64,000 nucleotides of DNA from Pseudochelatococcus sp050946405 (GCF_050946405.1 NZ_JBMNUS010000009.1:128437-192436); one strand, 5' to 3'. Counted from the stretch's first letter, positions 1 through 8,928 are shown. The notes: generated by a model from the letters alone, not told the origin. Translations and numbers: made by a program.

Positions 1-344
1 TTGCCGGCGTGGTGTTGCTGGCCATGATGCCGCCGGAAGCCTGCGAACGCGCCCTGAAGCTCAACGAGCCGCGCTATGGCGTCTGGAGCGTGGACCCCGC
101 CGTGATCCGCGCGGAGATAGCGCAGTTCCATCGGGACGGCTTCGTCTACGGCCGGCGCGACGCCATGGACATCGCCAACCTGACGCTCTCCGTGCCGGCG
201 CATTCCGAATTGCTGTTCAACTGCGAGGCGGCCGTATCCGTGCTGGCTCCCATCGGCGGCCTCAAGGACGACGCCGTGAGCGACATCGCCCGCATCATGC
301 GCCAGCACCTCGACCGGCCCGTCGCTCAGCTCAACGCGCTTTAG
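1..344 (+). CDS. IclR-family transcriptional regulator, C-terminal part
   Basis: Only the last 114 codons are in the window; the reading frame is open from base 3 and the true start lies upstream. The segment reads like the end of an IclR effector-binding domain: an I/VRAEIAQF..DGFVYGRR stretch, then a run typical of the domain's core strand (AAVSVLAPIGGL) and a closing helix. IclR proteins bind DNA through an N-terminal winged helix, which is not visible here, so the regulated pathway cannot be named. The stop codon at 342-344 is itself the first part of an intergenic palindromic repeat. Family assignment is fairly likely; a different GAF-like sensor domain is the alternative. Confidence 0.65.
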   Translation, partial: AGVVLLAMMPPEACERALKLNEPRYGVWSVDPAVIRAEIAQFHRDGFVYGRRDAMDIANLTLSVPAHSELLFNCEAAVSVLAPIGGLKDDAVSDIARIMRQHLDRPVAQLNAL

Positions 345-447
345 AGCATTTCGGCGTTTCGTTGAAACGCAGAAATGCTCTATCTTATTGACTTGACGCG
401 TTTTCTTTACGCAAAGCGGTATCCGCTTTGCGTGAAAACGCTTTAGA
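342..447. repeat. Two-stem palindromic intergenic repeat, copy A
   Basis: The element has a first hairpin (tagagcatttcggcgtttc, 3-nt loop, matching arm to 382), a linker containing ttgacgcgttttct, and a second hairpin built on acgcaaagcgg / ccgctttgcgt at about 409-433. Copies B (8549-8657) and C (28623-28724) carry the same parts in reverse-complement orientation. The first bases overlap the stop codon of the IclR gene. Confidence 0.85.
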
Positions 448-684
448 TTTTTTCGTTCTGATTGAATCGAAAAGCTGAATAACTCCGGGGTGCTGCGGCA
501 TGTCCGGCACCTGCGGTCGCGAAGCGCGCAACGCCGCCACCTTCGCGCAGTCATGAAGCCCGGGCCCGGCGGCTGCGCCATCCGGTCGAGGCGCTGCCGG
601 ACGATGTTCGAATGCATTCACGCGCGGCACGATGACCCGTCATGAGGATTATCGCGATAATCGTAAGCGAGGAAGATCGTCTCA
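448..684. other. Intergenic stretch with a 16-bp perfect palindrome
   Basis: No convincing gene is seen between repeat A and the end of the fusion gene at 685. Short open frames here have no good ribosome binding site or recognisable product. The only structure is the perfect palindrome gattatcgcgataatc at 647-662, just past the fusion gene's 3' end. It lacks a T-run on either side, so it is not an obvious intrinsic terminator. Confidence 0.6.
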
Positions 685-2979
685 TCATGCGGGTGAGCGA
701 GGTTCCTTGCCGCCGGCCGCTTCAAGCGTTGCCATGGCGAGCGCGTAACCCTGTTCCTGATTGGCGCGTATGGCGATATCCGAGAAGTCGTAGTCGCGCG
801 ATGACGGCTCACCCGGTTGCCCCTGGCGGATGAAGCGGGTGATGTTGGTGCCGGCGCCGTCGCCCATCAACTGGATGTAGAGGGGCCGCTGGCGGATTCT
901 GGCCTGAATCTCGGGATCGATCAGATCGAAAATGCCGCCGATCAATCTCCGGTAGGCCCCGGTCAGTTCGCGAACCCTGAGGTCGCTGCGGACGCGCTCC
1001 GAATAGACGATCTCGTCGCGCCGGGCCATGACGTCCATGAGATTGTTCGGGCGCTGACGCCGGTTGGCGAAGAGATCGACGATGAAGACCCGCTTGCCGT
1101 CCGGGCCGCAGCGTTCGATGACGATGTCGAGCGGCGAATTGCTGACGATGCCCCCGTCCCAGTAGGCCTCGTCGCCGATTTCCGTCCATGAGAAGCCGGG
1201 CGGAAGGCTGCCGCTGGCCAGCACGTGATCGGGCGTCAGATCGTCGACGTAGCTGTCGAATATCTCCAGTTCGCCGGATTCCACATTGACCGCGCCCACC
1301 AGCAGCCGCACCGGGCTCGTCTTCAGCTTGCCGAAGTCGACATAGCGGGCAAGCAGCGCCTTCATCGGGGCGACGTCGTAGAAACTCGTCCAGTTTGTCG
1401 GCTGCATGGGCGAGGTCAGCGCCTGCAACCATCGCGGCGTGAAGAAATTGGGCACGCCGAACGTGAGGATCTGCATGGCCGCAATCGCGCGGGCCAGATC
1501 ATCCCCGAGCATCGGCAGGGTCGGTATCGCAAGCTCCGACCAGAACGATTGCAGCGCCTCCGTCGCGCACCGGGGATTTCCGGCGATGACGGCGCCGTTG
1601 AATGCGCCGATCGAAATGCCGGCGACGATATCGGGGTAGAGGCGCTTTTCCTCAAGCGCCTTGACCACGCCGCATTCGAACGCGCCCATCGCGCCGCCTC
1701 CCTGAAGGACGAGCACCGTCTGGGCCGGAATGTCGTGAAGCGAGAAGCGCGCATCCGGCAGCCGATGCTTCACGTCGCGCAGGTTGACGCGGTAGCGGAT
1801 CAGTCCCTCCGCGCCGCGGGTTTCCTCCGCCGGCCGCCCGGCCGAGAACAGGGCGCGGCTCACATCGTCCTTGAGATAGAACAGGGCAAGCCCTCCATCC
1901 GCCAGGGAGCCGCGCGCTATCCGCTCGTCGGCCTCTTCGGGCGCGCCGAGAACATTGAAGCTGATATCGCCGATGTCGCAGAAGAAATAGGACACCTCGT
2001 CGTAGCGCCGGCGCTGGCCGAGCATGTTGCGGGCGGCGAGCCTGCCCTGTTTCACGGCATTGTCCCAATGCTCGATATGCCGTCTGCGGGCGAAGACGGG
2101 ATCGTGGAAACGGGTGATGTCGCCCGCCGCGAAGACGCCGGGAACGCTGGTTCTCAACTGGTCGTCGACAAGCACGAGGCCATCGTCGTCAAGCGCGATG
2201 CCGCTGCCGGAAAGAAACTCCGATGCGGGCTCGACACCGATGCCGACGAAAAGAAGATCGCAGGGGAGGTGACGCCCGGAAGCCGTTTCAATGCCGCTGA
2301 GCCTGTGGGATCCGTGGATCGCGGCGAGGACGTCCGACAGTATGACGGTGGCGCCGTGTTCTTCGGCATGGCGTCGGAAATAGTCCGATATCTCCGGCGC
2401 ATGGACATAGGGCAGGACATGATCTTCCCGTTCGACAAGGGTGACGTCGAGCCCGAGAGCGATCAGCGCGGTGGCGATCTCCATGCCGAGGAAGCTTGCG
2501 CCGAGCACCACGGCCCGCCGTGCTCCGGCCTCGACCTCACGGCGGAGCAGCTTGCAGTCGTCGATGCTCCGCAGGTAGTGAACGCCCGGCAGGTCGGCGC
2601 CCGGCAGGTCGGCACCCGGCAAGGCGAGGCGTTTCGGCCTGACGCCGGTCGCGATCAGCAACTGTCCGTAGCGGTAGCGCTCGCCCTTCGTCGTCGTCAC
2701 CAGCCGCGCCGCCGGATCGACGGAGGATACCGGCGATTGCAGTGCCAGCCCGATATCCTGCTCCTGATAGAAGCTTTCCGGGTGCAGCAGGATCTGCTCT
2801 TCCGACGATATGCCCAGCAGCAACTGCTTCGACAGCGCCGGCCGAAGATAAGGCGGATGATTGTCGGCTGAAAGAATGAGAATCGACCCCGCGGCATGTT
2901 CCAGCCGCAACGTCGTGGCGGCTATCGCCGAGGCCGCGCCTCCACCCAGCAGCAGGTAATCGATCTCTTGCGTCGTCAT
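685..2979 (-). CDS. FAD-dependent oxidoreductase fused to a patatin-like phospholipase
   Basis: This 764-residue protein joins two enzymes. Residues 1 to about 400 form a pyridine-nucleotide-disulfide oxidoreductase of the ferredoxin-reductase/AIF type: an FAD-binding GGGAAS near 12-17, the ATG motif at 110-112, an NAD-binding VVLGASFLG around 157-165, and AAGDI at 284-288. Residues about 420-760 form a bacterial patatin: oxyanion-hole GGGAMG at 427-432, nucleophile motif GISIG with Ser456, and the catalytic DGG with Asp608, followed by a tail like that of DUF3734-type patatins. Both catalytic sets look complete. The chemistry would pair NAD(P)H-dependent redox with lipid acyl hydrolysis, but the substrate is unknown. 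A good Shine-Dalgarno (aggacg) precedes the ATG. A 15-bp repeat expands residues 121-132. Confidence 0.88.
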   Translation of the reverse strand: MTTQEIDYLLLGGGAASAIAATTLRLEHAAGSILILSADNHPPYLRPALSKQLLLGISSEEQILLHPESFYQEQDIGLALQSPVSSVDPAARLVTTTKGERYRYGQLLIATGVRPKRLALPGADLPGADLPGVHYLRSIDDCKLLRREVEAGARRAVVLGASFLGMEIATALIALGLDVTLVEREDHVLPYVHAPEISDYFRRHAEEHGATVILSDVLAAIHGSHRLSGIETASGRHLPCDLLFVGIGVEPASEFLSGSGIALDDDGLVLVDDQLRTSVPGVFAAGDITRFHDPVFARRRHIEHWDNAVKQGRLAARNMLGQRRRYDEVSYFFCDIGDISFNVLGAPEEADERIARGSLADGGLALFYLKDDVSRALFSAGRPAEETRGAEGLIRYRVNLRDVKHRLPDARFSLHDIPAQTVLVLQGGGAMGAFECGVVKALEEKRLYPDIVAGISIGAFNGAVIAGNPRCATEALQSFWSELAIPTLPMLGDDLARAIAAMQILTFGVPNFFTPRWLQALTSPMQPTNWTSFYDVAPMKALLARYVDFGKLKTSPVRLLVGAVNVESGELEIFDSYVDDLTPDHVLASGSLPPGFSWTEIGDEAYWDGGIVSNSPLDIVIERCGPDGKRVFIVDLFANRRQRPNNLMDVMARRDEIVYSERVRSDLRVRELTGAYRRLIGGIFDLIDPEIQARIRQRPLYIQLMGDGAGTNITRFIRQGQPGEPSSRDYDFSDIAIRANQEQGYALAMATLEAAGGKEPRSPA
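2585..2629. repeat. 15-bp in-frame tandem repeat inside the fusion gene
   Basis: About three units of cccggcaggtcggcg, the last degenerate, encode the repeated PGADL at residues 121-132 of the oxidoreductase domain. Because the unit is a multiple of three it changes length without breaking the frame. Confidence 0.8.
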
Positions 2980-3306
2980 GGCGATTTCGTCCTTTTTCCG
3001 TCCCGTAACGGCCTTCGGCTTTCTCCGTCATGCGCCGGATGGACACGCCGCACCGTCCTGCCGCTTTGTTCGACGATGTGAGCACGAACGCCTCTCCATG
3101 ACCATGATCAATGACCATGATCAATCTCCACCGATCGACGGTCGGCGTCTGTCCAGGATGATGTCTCTTGTGCAAGAGGGCCGCCGCCATGACTCAATCG
3201 CCGTGCGCAGGCGCCGGAAAGGAGGTCCGGGACGCGCAGGGTCCTGGATGCGCGTCCCGGCGATGTCCGGCGACCGGGGGGATGCGGCCGGACATCGTTC
3301 TTTCCC
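2980..3306. other. Intergenic region upstream of the fusion gene, with a 13-bp tandem repeat and a hairpin
   Basis: No gene is supported here. It holds the upstream region of the fusion gene, including a 13-bp tandem repeat (atgaccatgatca, just over two copies) at 3098-3125, and a strong hairpin at 3261-3297 beyond the end of the RND pump gene. The repeat contains several TGATCA palindromes and could be a regulator site. Confidence 0.6.
3261..3297 (-). terminator. Hairpin downstream of the RND pump gene
   Basis: A perfect 11-bp stem (cgatgtccggc / gccggacatcg) with a 15-nt loop lies about 10 nt past the pump stop codon. There is no U-run on the pump strand, so it is a candidate transcript end or mRNA-stabilising hairpin rather than a proven terminator. 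Confidence 0.5.
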
Positions 3307-6300
3307 TCACCCGCGATGCGCCGGTGAGGAAGTGGCATGCCCGCTTTTTCCTGATGCGCCCTTGCCGAACAGGCCCTTGATCTTCTCGCGGACCGTCTGG
3401 AAGGTGACGTAAAGCATGGGGATCAGGATGATGCCGAGGCTGCTCGCCGCGATCATGCCCATGAAGACCGGCGAACTGACGTTCTGGCGCGCCATCATGG
3501 AGGCACCGTTCGCCCACACGAGCGGCACGAGGCCGAGGATGAAGGCGAAGGAGGTCATCATCACCGCGCGAAAGCGCAGCTTCGCCCCGATTTCGGCAGC
3601 CTCGCGAATGCCGAGCCCGTTCTCCCGCTGCTCCTTGGCGAACTCGACGATCAGGATGCCGTTCTTCGCCGCGAGCGCGATCAGGACCACGAGGCCGATC
3701 TGGCCGTAAAGGTCGAGCGTCAGGCCCCAGGCGACGACGGCCCCGAAGGCGCCGAGCACGGCGACCACGACCGAGAGCAGGACCGGAACGGGAATGGTCC
3801 AGCTCTCGTAGAGGGCGACGAGGAAGAGATAGGCGAACAGCAGCGCCAATCCGAGGATGATGCCCGTCTGTCCGCCTGCCTGCCGCTCCTGATAGGACGT
3901 GCCCGTCCATTCGAGCGCGTAGCCCGCCGGCAGCACGCCGTTGACGACCGTCTCGAAAGCATCCATGGCGTCGCCGGACGACACGCCCGGCGCGGGCGAG
4001 CCGTTGATGGTCACGGCGCGATAGTTGTTGTAGCGCGTGATGACGGACGGGCCGACGACGGTCTTGAGTTCGGCGATGGCCTGCAACGGAACCATCTCGT
4101 TGCCGGCGCTGCGAACGTAGATGTCCCACAGGGCGGGGATGTCGCGGCGGTTGTCGACCTCGCCCTGCACGTTGACCTGCCAGGTGCGCCCGAACAGGTT
4201 GAAGTTGTTGACGTAGGACCCGCCGAGCGTCGTTTGCAGCGCGGAGAAGATGTCGCTGATGCCGACGCCCAGCGCCTGCGCCTTCTCACGGTCTATGTCG
4301 AGATAGAGCGACGGCGCGTTCGCGGCATAGGTCGTGAAGACGCGGCTCAGCGACGGATGCTGGTTGGCCGCGCCGACGACTGCGTTGACAACGCCGCCCA
4401 TCGTCGCGGGATCGGCGCCCTCGAGGGATTCCACCATGACCTCGAAGCCGCCGCTCGTGGACAGACCGATGACCGGCGGCAGGTTGAACGGCAGGATCAT
4501 GGCCGAGCGGATCTGCTGCACGCCGCCGAACACCTGACCGATGATGACCTGCACCTTGTCGGCAGCCGCCTCGCGGTCCTCGAAGGGCTTCAACTGCACG
4601 ATCATGAAGGCGTTGTTGCTGGCCGAGTAGCTGTCGAGCAACGAGAAGCCGATCACCGAAGTGACGTTCTCGACCTGCGGCAGGCCCTTCAGCAGTTCCT
4701 CCACCTGCCGCACCGTCTCGCTGGTCCGGGCGACCGACGCCCCGTCGGGCAACTGCACGTTGACGAAGAACGCTCCCTGATCCTCCTCCGGCAAAAAGCC
4801 CGAAGGCGTGAGCTTCGACAGGCTGAAGATGCCGAAGGCGCAGATGCCCACGATGACGAGCGACAGCACCGAAAGCCGCAGGGTCTTGCGCACGATCCAG
4901 GCGTAGCCGTCGCGCACGCCGTCGATGCGCCGGCTGATCCAGCCCATGATGCCGCGCTTCTCGCCGGTGTGGCGCAGGAAAACGGCGCACAGGGCCGGCG
5001 ACAGCGTGAGCGCGTTGAGCGCGGAGATCAGCATGGCGACGCTGATCGTCACGGCAAACTGCCGGAAGAGCTCGCCCGAGATGCCGGGGATGAAGCCGAT
5101 CGGCACGAAGACCGACAGCAGGACGAGCGTGATGGCAATGATCGGGGCCGTCACCTGCGCCATCGCCTTCTTGGTGGCGTCGGCGGGCGACAGATCCGGC
5201 TCTTCCTCCATCACGCGCTCGACGTTTTCCACCACGACGATGGCGTCGTCGACCACGATGCCGATGGCGAGCACCAGGGCCAGCAGCGAGACGGTGTTGG
5301 CGGAATAACCCAGCACCAGCAGCGCCGCAAAGGTGCCGATGATCGAAACCGGAACGGCGATGATCGGGATGAGCGTGGCGCGCAGGTTGCCGAGAAAGAC
5401 GAAGACGACGATGGCGACGAGAACGAAGGCTTCGATCAGCGTATGGATGACCGCCTCGATCGTGTCGTACACGAAGTCGGTCGAGTCATACATGATCTGC
5501 GCCTTCAGCCCCTCCGGCATGCGGGCCTGAAGCTGCTCGATCTTCGCCGTCACGGCGCTGGAGACGTTCAGCGCATTGGCGCCCGGCGACAGGTACATGC
5601 CGATGGCGACGGACGGATTGCCGTTGAGCCGGTTCAGTGAATCGTCGTTCTGGGCGCCCAGCTCGACGCGGGCGACATCCCTGACCTTGAGCACGGAGCC
5701 GTCCGGGTTGGCGCGCAACACGACGTTGCCGAACTCCTCGGGCGTGGTCAGGCGTCCCTGCGTCTGCACGTTGAACTGGAACTGCTGGTCGTCGGGAACG
5801 GGACGCGCGCCGATGCGGCCCACGGGCGCCTGGACGTTCTGGGCGGAGATGGCCCTGATCACGTCCGAAGGCACCATGCCCAGGCTCGACAGGCGCTCGA
5901 TATCGAACCAGACGCGCATCGAGTAGTTCATGCGGCCGAACAGCGACGCCGAGCCCACGCCCGGCGTGCGCGCCAGCTCGTCAAGCACGTTGATCGTCGC
6001 ATAGTTCGTCATGAACAGCGGATCGTATCGCTCGTCCGGGCTGCTCAGCGTGATGAACTGCAAAATGGAGGACGATTTCTTCTGCACCGTGACGCCGAGC
6101 GCCTGGACCTCGGCCGGCAATTGGGACAGGGCCGTCTGCACGCGGTTGTTGACGTTGACGGTGTTTATGTCGGCATCCGAACCGAGCGCGAAGCTGACGG
6201 TGAGCGTATAGGTGCCGTCGTTGCCGCTGGTGCTCTTCATGTAGAGCGCCTTGTCGACGCCGATGACCTTCGACTCGATCGGTTGCGCGACGGTGGCTTC

Positions 6301-6474
6301 CAGCACTTCCGCCGAGGCGCCGGGATAGTTCGCGGTCACGGAAACTTGCGGCGGCACGATATCGGGCAACTGCGACACCGGCAGGCTGGTGAGGGCCAGC
6401 GCGCCGGCGATGGTGATGACGATGGCGATGACGATGGCCAGCCGCGGCCGGTCGATGAAGACGTTTGAGATCAT
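3307..6474 (-). CDS. RND multidrug efflux pump, inner-membrane subunit (HAE1/AcrB-like)
   Basis: This 1055-residue protein has the normal length of an AcrB/BepE-type pump. It begins MISNVFIDRPRLA with the first membrane helix, has the paired proton-relay aspartates in GIVVDDAIVVVENV (TM4) and the matching lysine in AAKNGILIVEFA (TM10), and the two large periplasmic loops between TM1-2 and TM7-8. Such pumps form trimers that export drugs, dyes or bile-type compounds using the proton gradient. It starts 5 nt after the stop of the adaptor gene and has no clear ribosome binding site, suggesting translational coupling. The closest named relatives are probably the Brucella Bep pumps, but substrate range cannot be read from sequence. 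Confidence 0.95.
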   Translation of the reverse strand: MISNVFIDRPRLAIVIAIVITIAGALALTSLPVSQLPDIVPPQVSVTANYPGASAEVLEATVAQPIESKVIGVDKALYMKSTSGNDGTYTLTVSFALGSDADINTVNVNNRVQTALSQLPAEVQALGVTVQKKSSSILQFITLSSPDERYDPLFMTNYATINVLDELARTPGVGSASLFGRMNYSMRVWFDIERLSSLGMVPSDVIRAISAQNVQAPVGRIGARPVPDDQQFQFNVQTQGRLTTPEEFGNVVLRANPDGSVLKVRDVARVELGAQNDDSLNRLNGNPSVAIGMYLSPGANALNVSSAVTAKIEQLQARMPEGLKAQIMYDSTDFVYDTIEAVIHTLIEAFVLVAIVVFVFLGNLRATLIPIIAVPVSIIGTFAALLVLGYSANTVSLLALVLAIGIVVDDAIVVVENVERVMEEEPDLSPADATKKAMAQVTAPIIAITLVLLSVFVPIGFIPGISGELFRQFAVTISVAMLISALNALTLSPALCAVFLRHTGEKRGIMGWISRRIDGVRDGYAWIVRKTLRLSVLSLVIVGICAFGIFSLSKLTPSGFLPEEDQGAFFVNVQLPDGASVARTSETVRQVEELLKGLPQVENVTSVIGFSLLDSYSASNNAFMIVQLKPFEDREAAADKVQVIIGQVFGGVQQIRSAMILPFNLPPVIGLSTSGGFEVMVESLEGADPATMGGVVNAVVGAANQHPSLSRVFTTYAANAPSLYLDIDREKAQALGVGISDIFSALQTTLGGSYVNNFNLFGRTWQVNVQGEVDNRRDIPALWDIYVRSAGNEMVPLQAIAELKTVVGPSVITRYNNYRAVTINGSPAPGVSSGDAMDAFETVVNGVLPAGYALEWTGTSYQERQAGGQTGIILGLALLFAYLFLVALYESWTIPVPVLLSVVVAVLGAFGAVVAWGLTLDLYGQIGLVVLIALAAKNGILIVEFAKEQRENGLGIREAAEIGAKLRFRAVMMTSFAFILGLVPLVWANGASMMARQNVSSPVFMGMIAASSLGIILIPMLYVTFQTVREKIKGLFGKGASGKSGHATSSPAHRG

Positions 6475-6479
6475 GGTCG

Positions 6480-7625
6480 TCAGCCTCGCGCCGCCTGCCG
6501 GGCGGGAAGCGGCTGCGGTGTGACCGGCGCCTGCGGCCGCACGCGCTGGACACCCTCGACGATGATCGTGTCACCGGCGGCGAGCCCCTCCACGACGGTT
6601 GCCGTGCCGGCGCTCGACTGGCCGAGCCTGATCCGCCGCACCCCGGCGACATTCTCCTTGTTGACGACGTAGACATAATCGCCCTGCTGGTCGATCAGCA
6701 CCGCGGCGCGCGGGATCGCCAGCACCTTCTGCGGAGTGACGGCTTCGAGAATGACGCGCACGAACTCGTCGTTGAACAGCTCGCGCCGGCCGTTCTCGCG
6801 GGCGGGGTTCGGGATCGACCCGCGCAATGTGATCGAGTCGGTCGCGGAGGCAACGCTCACGTCCACGAAACCGAGCGTGCCGACCTGATCGTAGACGCGT
6901 CCGTCCGGGAGGCGCAGCCGTATCCGCAGCGCCTTGCCGGTGCCGCCTTCGGCGGCGTATTTCTGCTGTAGTTCGATCAGCCGGCGTGTGGGCACCGGGA
7001 AGGTGACATGCATCGGGTCCTGGCTGACCACCGTCGCCAGCGGTCCCGACGTTGCCGAGACCACGTTGCCGACGGTCACGGAGGCGCGGCCGATGCGGCC
7101 GTCGATCGGCGAGCGGATCTCGGTGTAGTCGAGGTTGATCTGCGATACGTGCAGCGCCGCCTCGGCGGAACGAACCTGCGCGGCGGCGGTTCTCCGCGCC
7201 GCGAGCGCATTGTCCAGCGCGCTTTGCGATCCCGAGCCCGATCTGCGCAACTGCTCGGCGCGATCGAAGGCGGTATTGGCATTCTCGTGTTGCGCCTGCG
7301 CCTGAGCCACCGCTGCTTCCTTCGCCTCCACATCCGCCTCATAGGGCGGACGCTCCAGCCGGAAGAGAAGATCGCCCTTCTTCACATCGGCGCCCTCGAC
7401 GAACAGTTGCTCCTCAAGAAAAGCGGATACGCGGGCGACGATGTTGACCCGGTCGATAGCCTCGACGCGGCCGTTGAACTCCGTCGTCTCGGTCATGTCG
7501 GTTTCCCGGACCGTGACGACGCCGACAGCCGGTGGACCTCCCCCGCCGGGCATCTGGGCCAGGGCGGGGGCGGAGAGCGCGATCAGACAGCAGGAGGCCA
7601 CGAGTCCGTGGAAGGATTTGGGCAT
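6480..7625 (-). CDS. RND efflux periplasmic adaptor (membrane fusion protein)
   Basis: This 381-residue protein has a Sec signal peptide ending near APALA, without a lipobox Cys, so it is a soluble or membrane-associated periplasmic protein rather than a lipoprotein. It then shows the standard adaptor order: beta-barrel strand, lipoyl half-motif (GRVEAIDRVNIVARVSAFL), an alpha-helical hairpin rich in Ala/Gln around residues 105-160, the second lipoyl half (IRSPIDGRIG), and a membrane-proximal domain. It bridges the pump encoded just downstream with a TolC-type channel, presumably the one at 9923. First gene of a two-gene operon; the upstream 31-bp element at 7654-7684 is probably its operator. 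Confidence 0.93.
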   Translation of the reverse strand: MPKSFHGLVASCCLIALSAPALAQMPGGGGPPAVGVVTVRETDMTETTEFNGRVEAIDRVNIVARVSAFLEEQLFVEGADVKKGDLLFRLERPPYEADVEAKEAAVAQAQAQHENANTAFDRAEQLRRSGSGSQSALDNALAARRTAAAQVRSAEAALHVSQINLDYTEIRSPIDGRIGRASVTVGNVVSATSGPLATVVSQDPMHVTFPVPTRRLIELQQKYAAEGGTGKALRIRLRLPDGRVYDQVGTLGFVDVSVASATDSITLRGSIPNPARENGRRELFNDEFVRVILEAVTPQKVLAIPRAAVLIDQQGDYVYVVNKENVAGVRRIRLGQSSAGTATVVEGLAAGDTIIVEGVQRVRPQAPVTPQPLPARQAARG

Positions 7626-7653
7626 GGAGGTTCCTCGATTGACATTTCGCGAT

Positions 7654-7684
7654 CTTTATATATACAATCACAACGTTTGTAAAT
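7654..7684 (-). promoter_or_regulatory. Putative TetR operator / promoter element of the efflux operon
   Basis: Read on the minus strand this is atttacaaacgt, a variable centre, then gtatat and an A/T tail. It matches the element at 9699-9729 upstream of the TolC gene at 23 of 31 positions, including the first 12 in a row. It lies about 30-60 bp before the adaptor start codon. The regulator is inferred to be the TetR protein at 8974. Confidence 0.6.
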
Positions 7685-7792
7685 CGGCATTCACGAGACC
7701 CCTCGCGCCTCGCTCGGCGCGTGGCAATGCAGGGGCAATCTCGAACGGATCTTGCAGCCGCCGGACCGATTTCACCGGCTCAGGAGAAAGTC

Positions 7793-8536
7793 ATGAAGCG
7801 GATTATTGATATAAGAAAAGTTCTTCTCGCAGGCGCCACCGTTGTCGGCATTGCCGCGTCGGGCGCCGCCTCCGCCGCCGATCTGCCCGCCCGACAGGTC
7901 GCGCCGGTCGCTCCGGTCGCGTATGCGCCGGCGTTCACCTGGACCGGCTTTTATGTCGGCGTCAACGCGGGTTACGCGTGGAACACGAATGAAGACAACG
8001 ACGTCTATGTCAACGGCGGCTACTACAAGTCGGGCAACGACGACGGCGGCTTCACCGGCGGCGGCCAGGTCGGTTACAATTACCAGATCAACCGGTTCGT
8101 CGTCGGTCTCGAGGCGGATATCAACTACGCCGATCTGAAGGGCGATAACAACGCCTGGAGCTATTCCGGTTCTGGTTCTTCCTCGCACGGCATCGAGTGG
8201 TTCGGCACCGTTCGCGCCCGCCTCGGCGTGGCTTTCGACCGCGTACTCGTCTACGGCACGGGCGGCTTCGCCTATGGCGGCGGCGGCGACAGCAACGGCT
8301 TCGTCTACAATGGCGCCTATTACTCCCAGGACGACGATACCCGCACCGGCTGGACGCTCGGCGCCGGCGTCGAATATGCCTTCACCAACAACATCACGGC
8401 GCGCGTCGAGGGTCTTTATGTCAATCTCGGCAAGGAAGATCGGAAATTCTATGCGCCGACGGTCTACAACAAGCGCGAGGATACCGAGTTCGCGGTTATC
8501 CGCGCTGGTCTCAACTATAAGTTCGACACCTTCTGA
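7793..8536 (+). CDS. Omp25/Omp31-family outer-membrane beta-barrel protein
   Basis: The ATG at 7793 is chosen over an upstream in-frame start because aggaga sits 6 nt before it and the product then begins with a clean signal peptide ending SAASA-like (GAASAADLP). The mature part starts with the family signature FTWTGFYVGVNAGYAW and consists of alternating Gly/aromatic strands (GGQVGYNYQINRFVVGLEADI) ending with the typical terminal Phe (LNYKFDTF). Length, 247 residues, fits an eight-stranded barrel of the Omp25/31 or RopB type found in Rhizobiales. Role: abundant surface protein contributing to envelope integrity. It is divergent from the efflux operon and could share its control region. Confidence 0.93.
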   Translation: MKRIIDIRKVLLAGATVVGIAASGAASAADLPARQVAPVAPVAYAPAFTWTGFYVGVNAGYAWNTNEDNDVYVNGGYYKSGNDDGGFTGGGQVGYNYQINRFVVGLEADINYADLKGDNNAWSYSGSGSSSHGIEWFGTVRARLGVAFDRVLVYGTGGFAYGGGGDSNGFVYNGAYYSQDDDTRTGWTLGAGVEYAFTNNITARVEGLYVNLGKEDRKFYAPTVYNKREDTEFAVIRAGLNYKFDTF

Positions 8537-8548
8537 TCCCGCTGAAGC

Positions 8549-8657
8549 TTGGAGCGTTTTCACGCAAAGAGGATACCGCTTTGCGTGAAGAAAGCGCGTC
8601 AAGTCAATAATATAGAGCATTTCGGCGTTTTGTTGAAACACCGGAATGCTCTAGAGT
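8549..8657. repeat. Two-stem palindromic intergenic repeat, copy B
   Basis: Same parts as copy A in the opposite orientation: the cgcaaag/ctttgcg hairpin comes first, then the linker gcgtcaagtcaata, then the tagagcattt hairpin with a tgttgaaac-type loop. It begins 13 nt after the porin stop codon. Confidence 0.85.
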
Positions 8658-8713
8658 GGCGTGCATTCAAGCGGAATCGTCACGCCGCTCCAGATTTTAT
8701 ATTTTACCGCAAC

Positions 8714-8747
8714 TTGCGTTCAAATCGATCAATCGACTTGAACGCAA
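8714..8747. repeat. Inverted repeat with 16-bp arms
   Basis: Arms ttgcgttcaaatcgat and atcgacttgaacgcaa pair at 15 of 16 positions around a 2-nt loop. It is a different sequence from the A/B/C family but may belong to another repeat family of the same genome. Confidence 0.65.
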
Positions 8748-8928
8748 ACTGGTCTAGATCCGACAAGGAAACGCCCCGGAAGGCGACATCCCCGGCACGC
8801 CGAGGGGCGATCGCGACATGTCAAAATCCCGAAATTACGGTTGCGCCGAAGATTCGCGACAATATGCAGGGCCGTTTCCGACGATTGTCCGGAGAGGGTT
8901 GTTTGCCAAGTTGCCATTGCGATGATAG

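Noticed and set aside
1225..2871. Long plus-strand open frame (548 codons) opposite the oxidoreductase-patatin gene
   Set aside because: It is antisense to a clear gene; high GC content keeps opposite frames open. The composition (many Arg, His, Asp) and lack of any family pattern mark it as a shadow.
4234..5640. Long plus-strand open frame opposite the first RND pump gene
   Set aside because: Same reason; product is Asp/His/Arg-rich low complexity with no domain.
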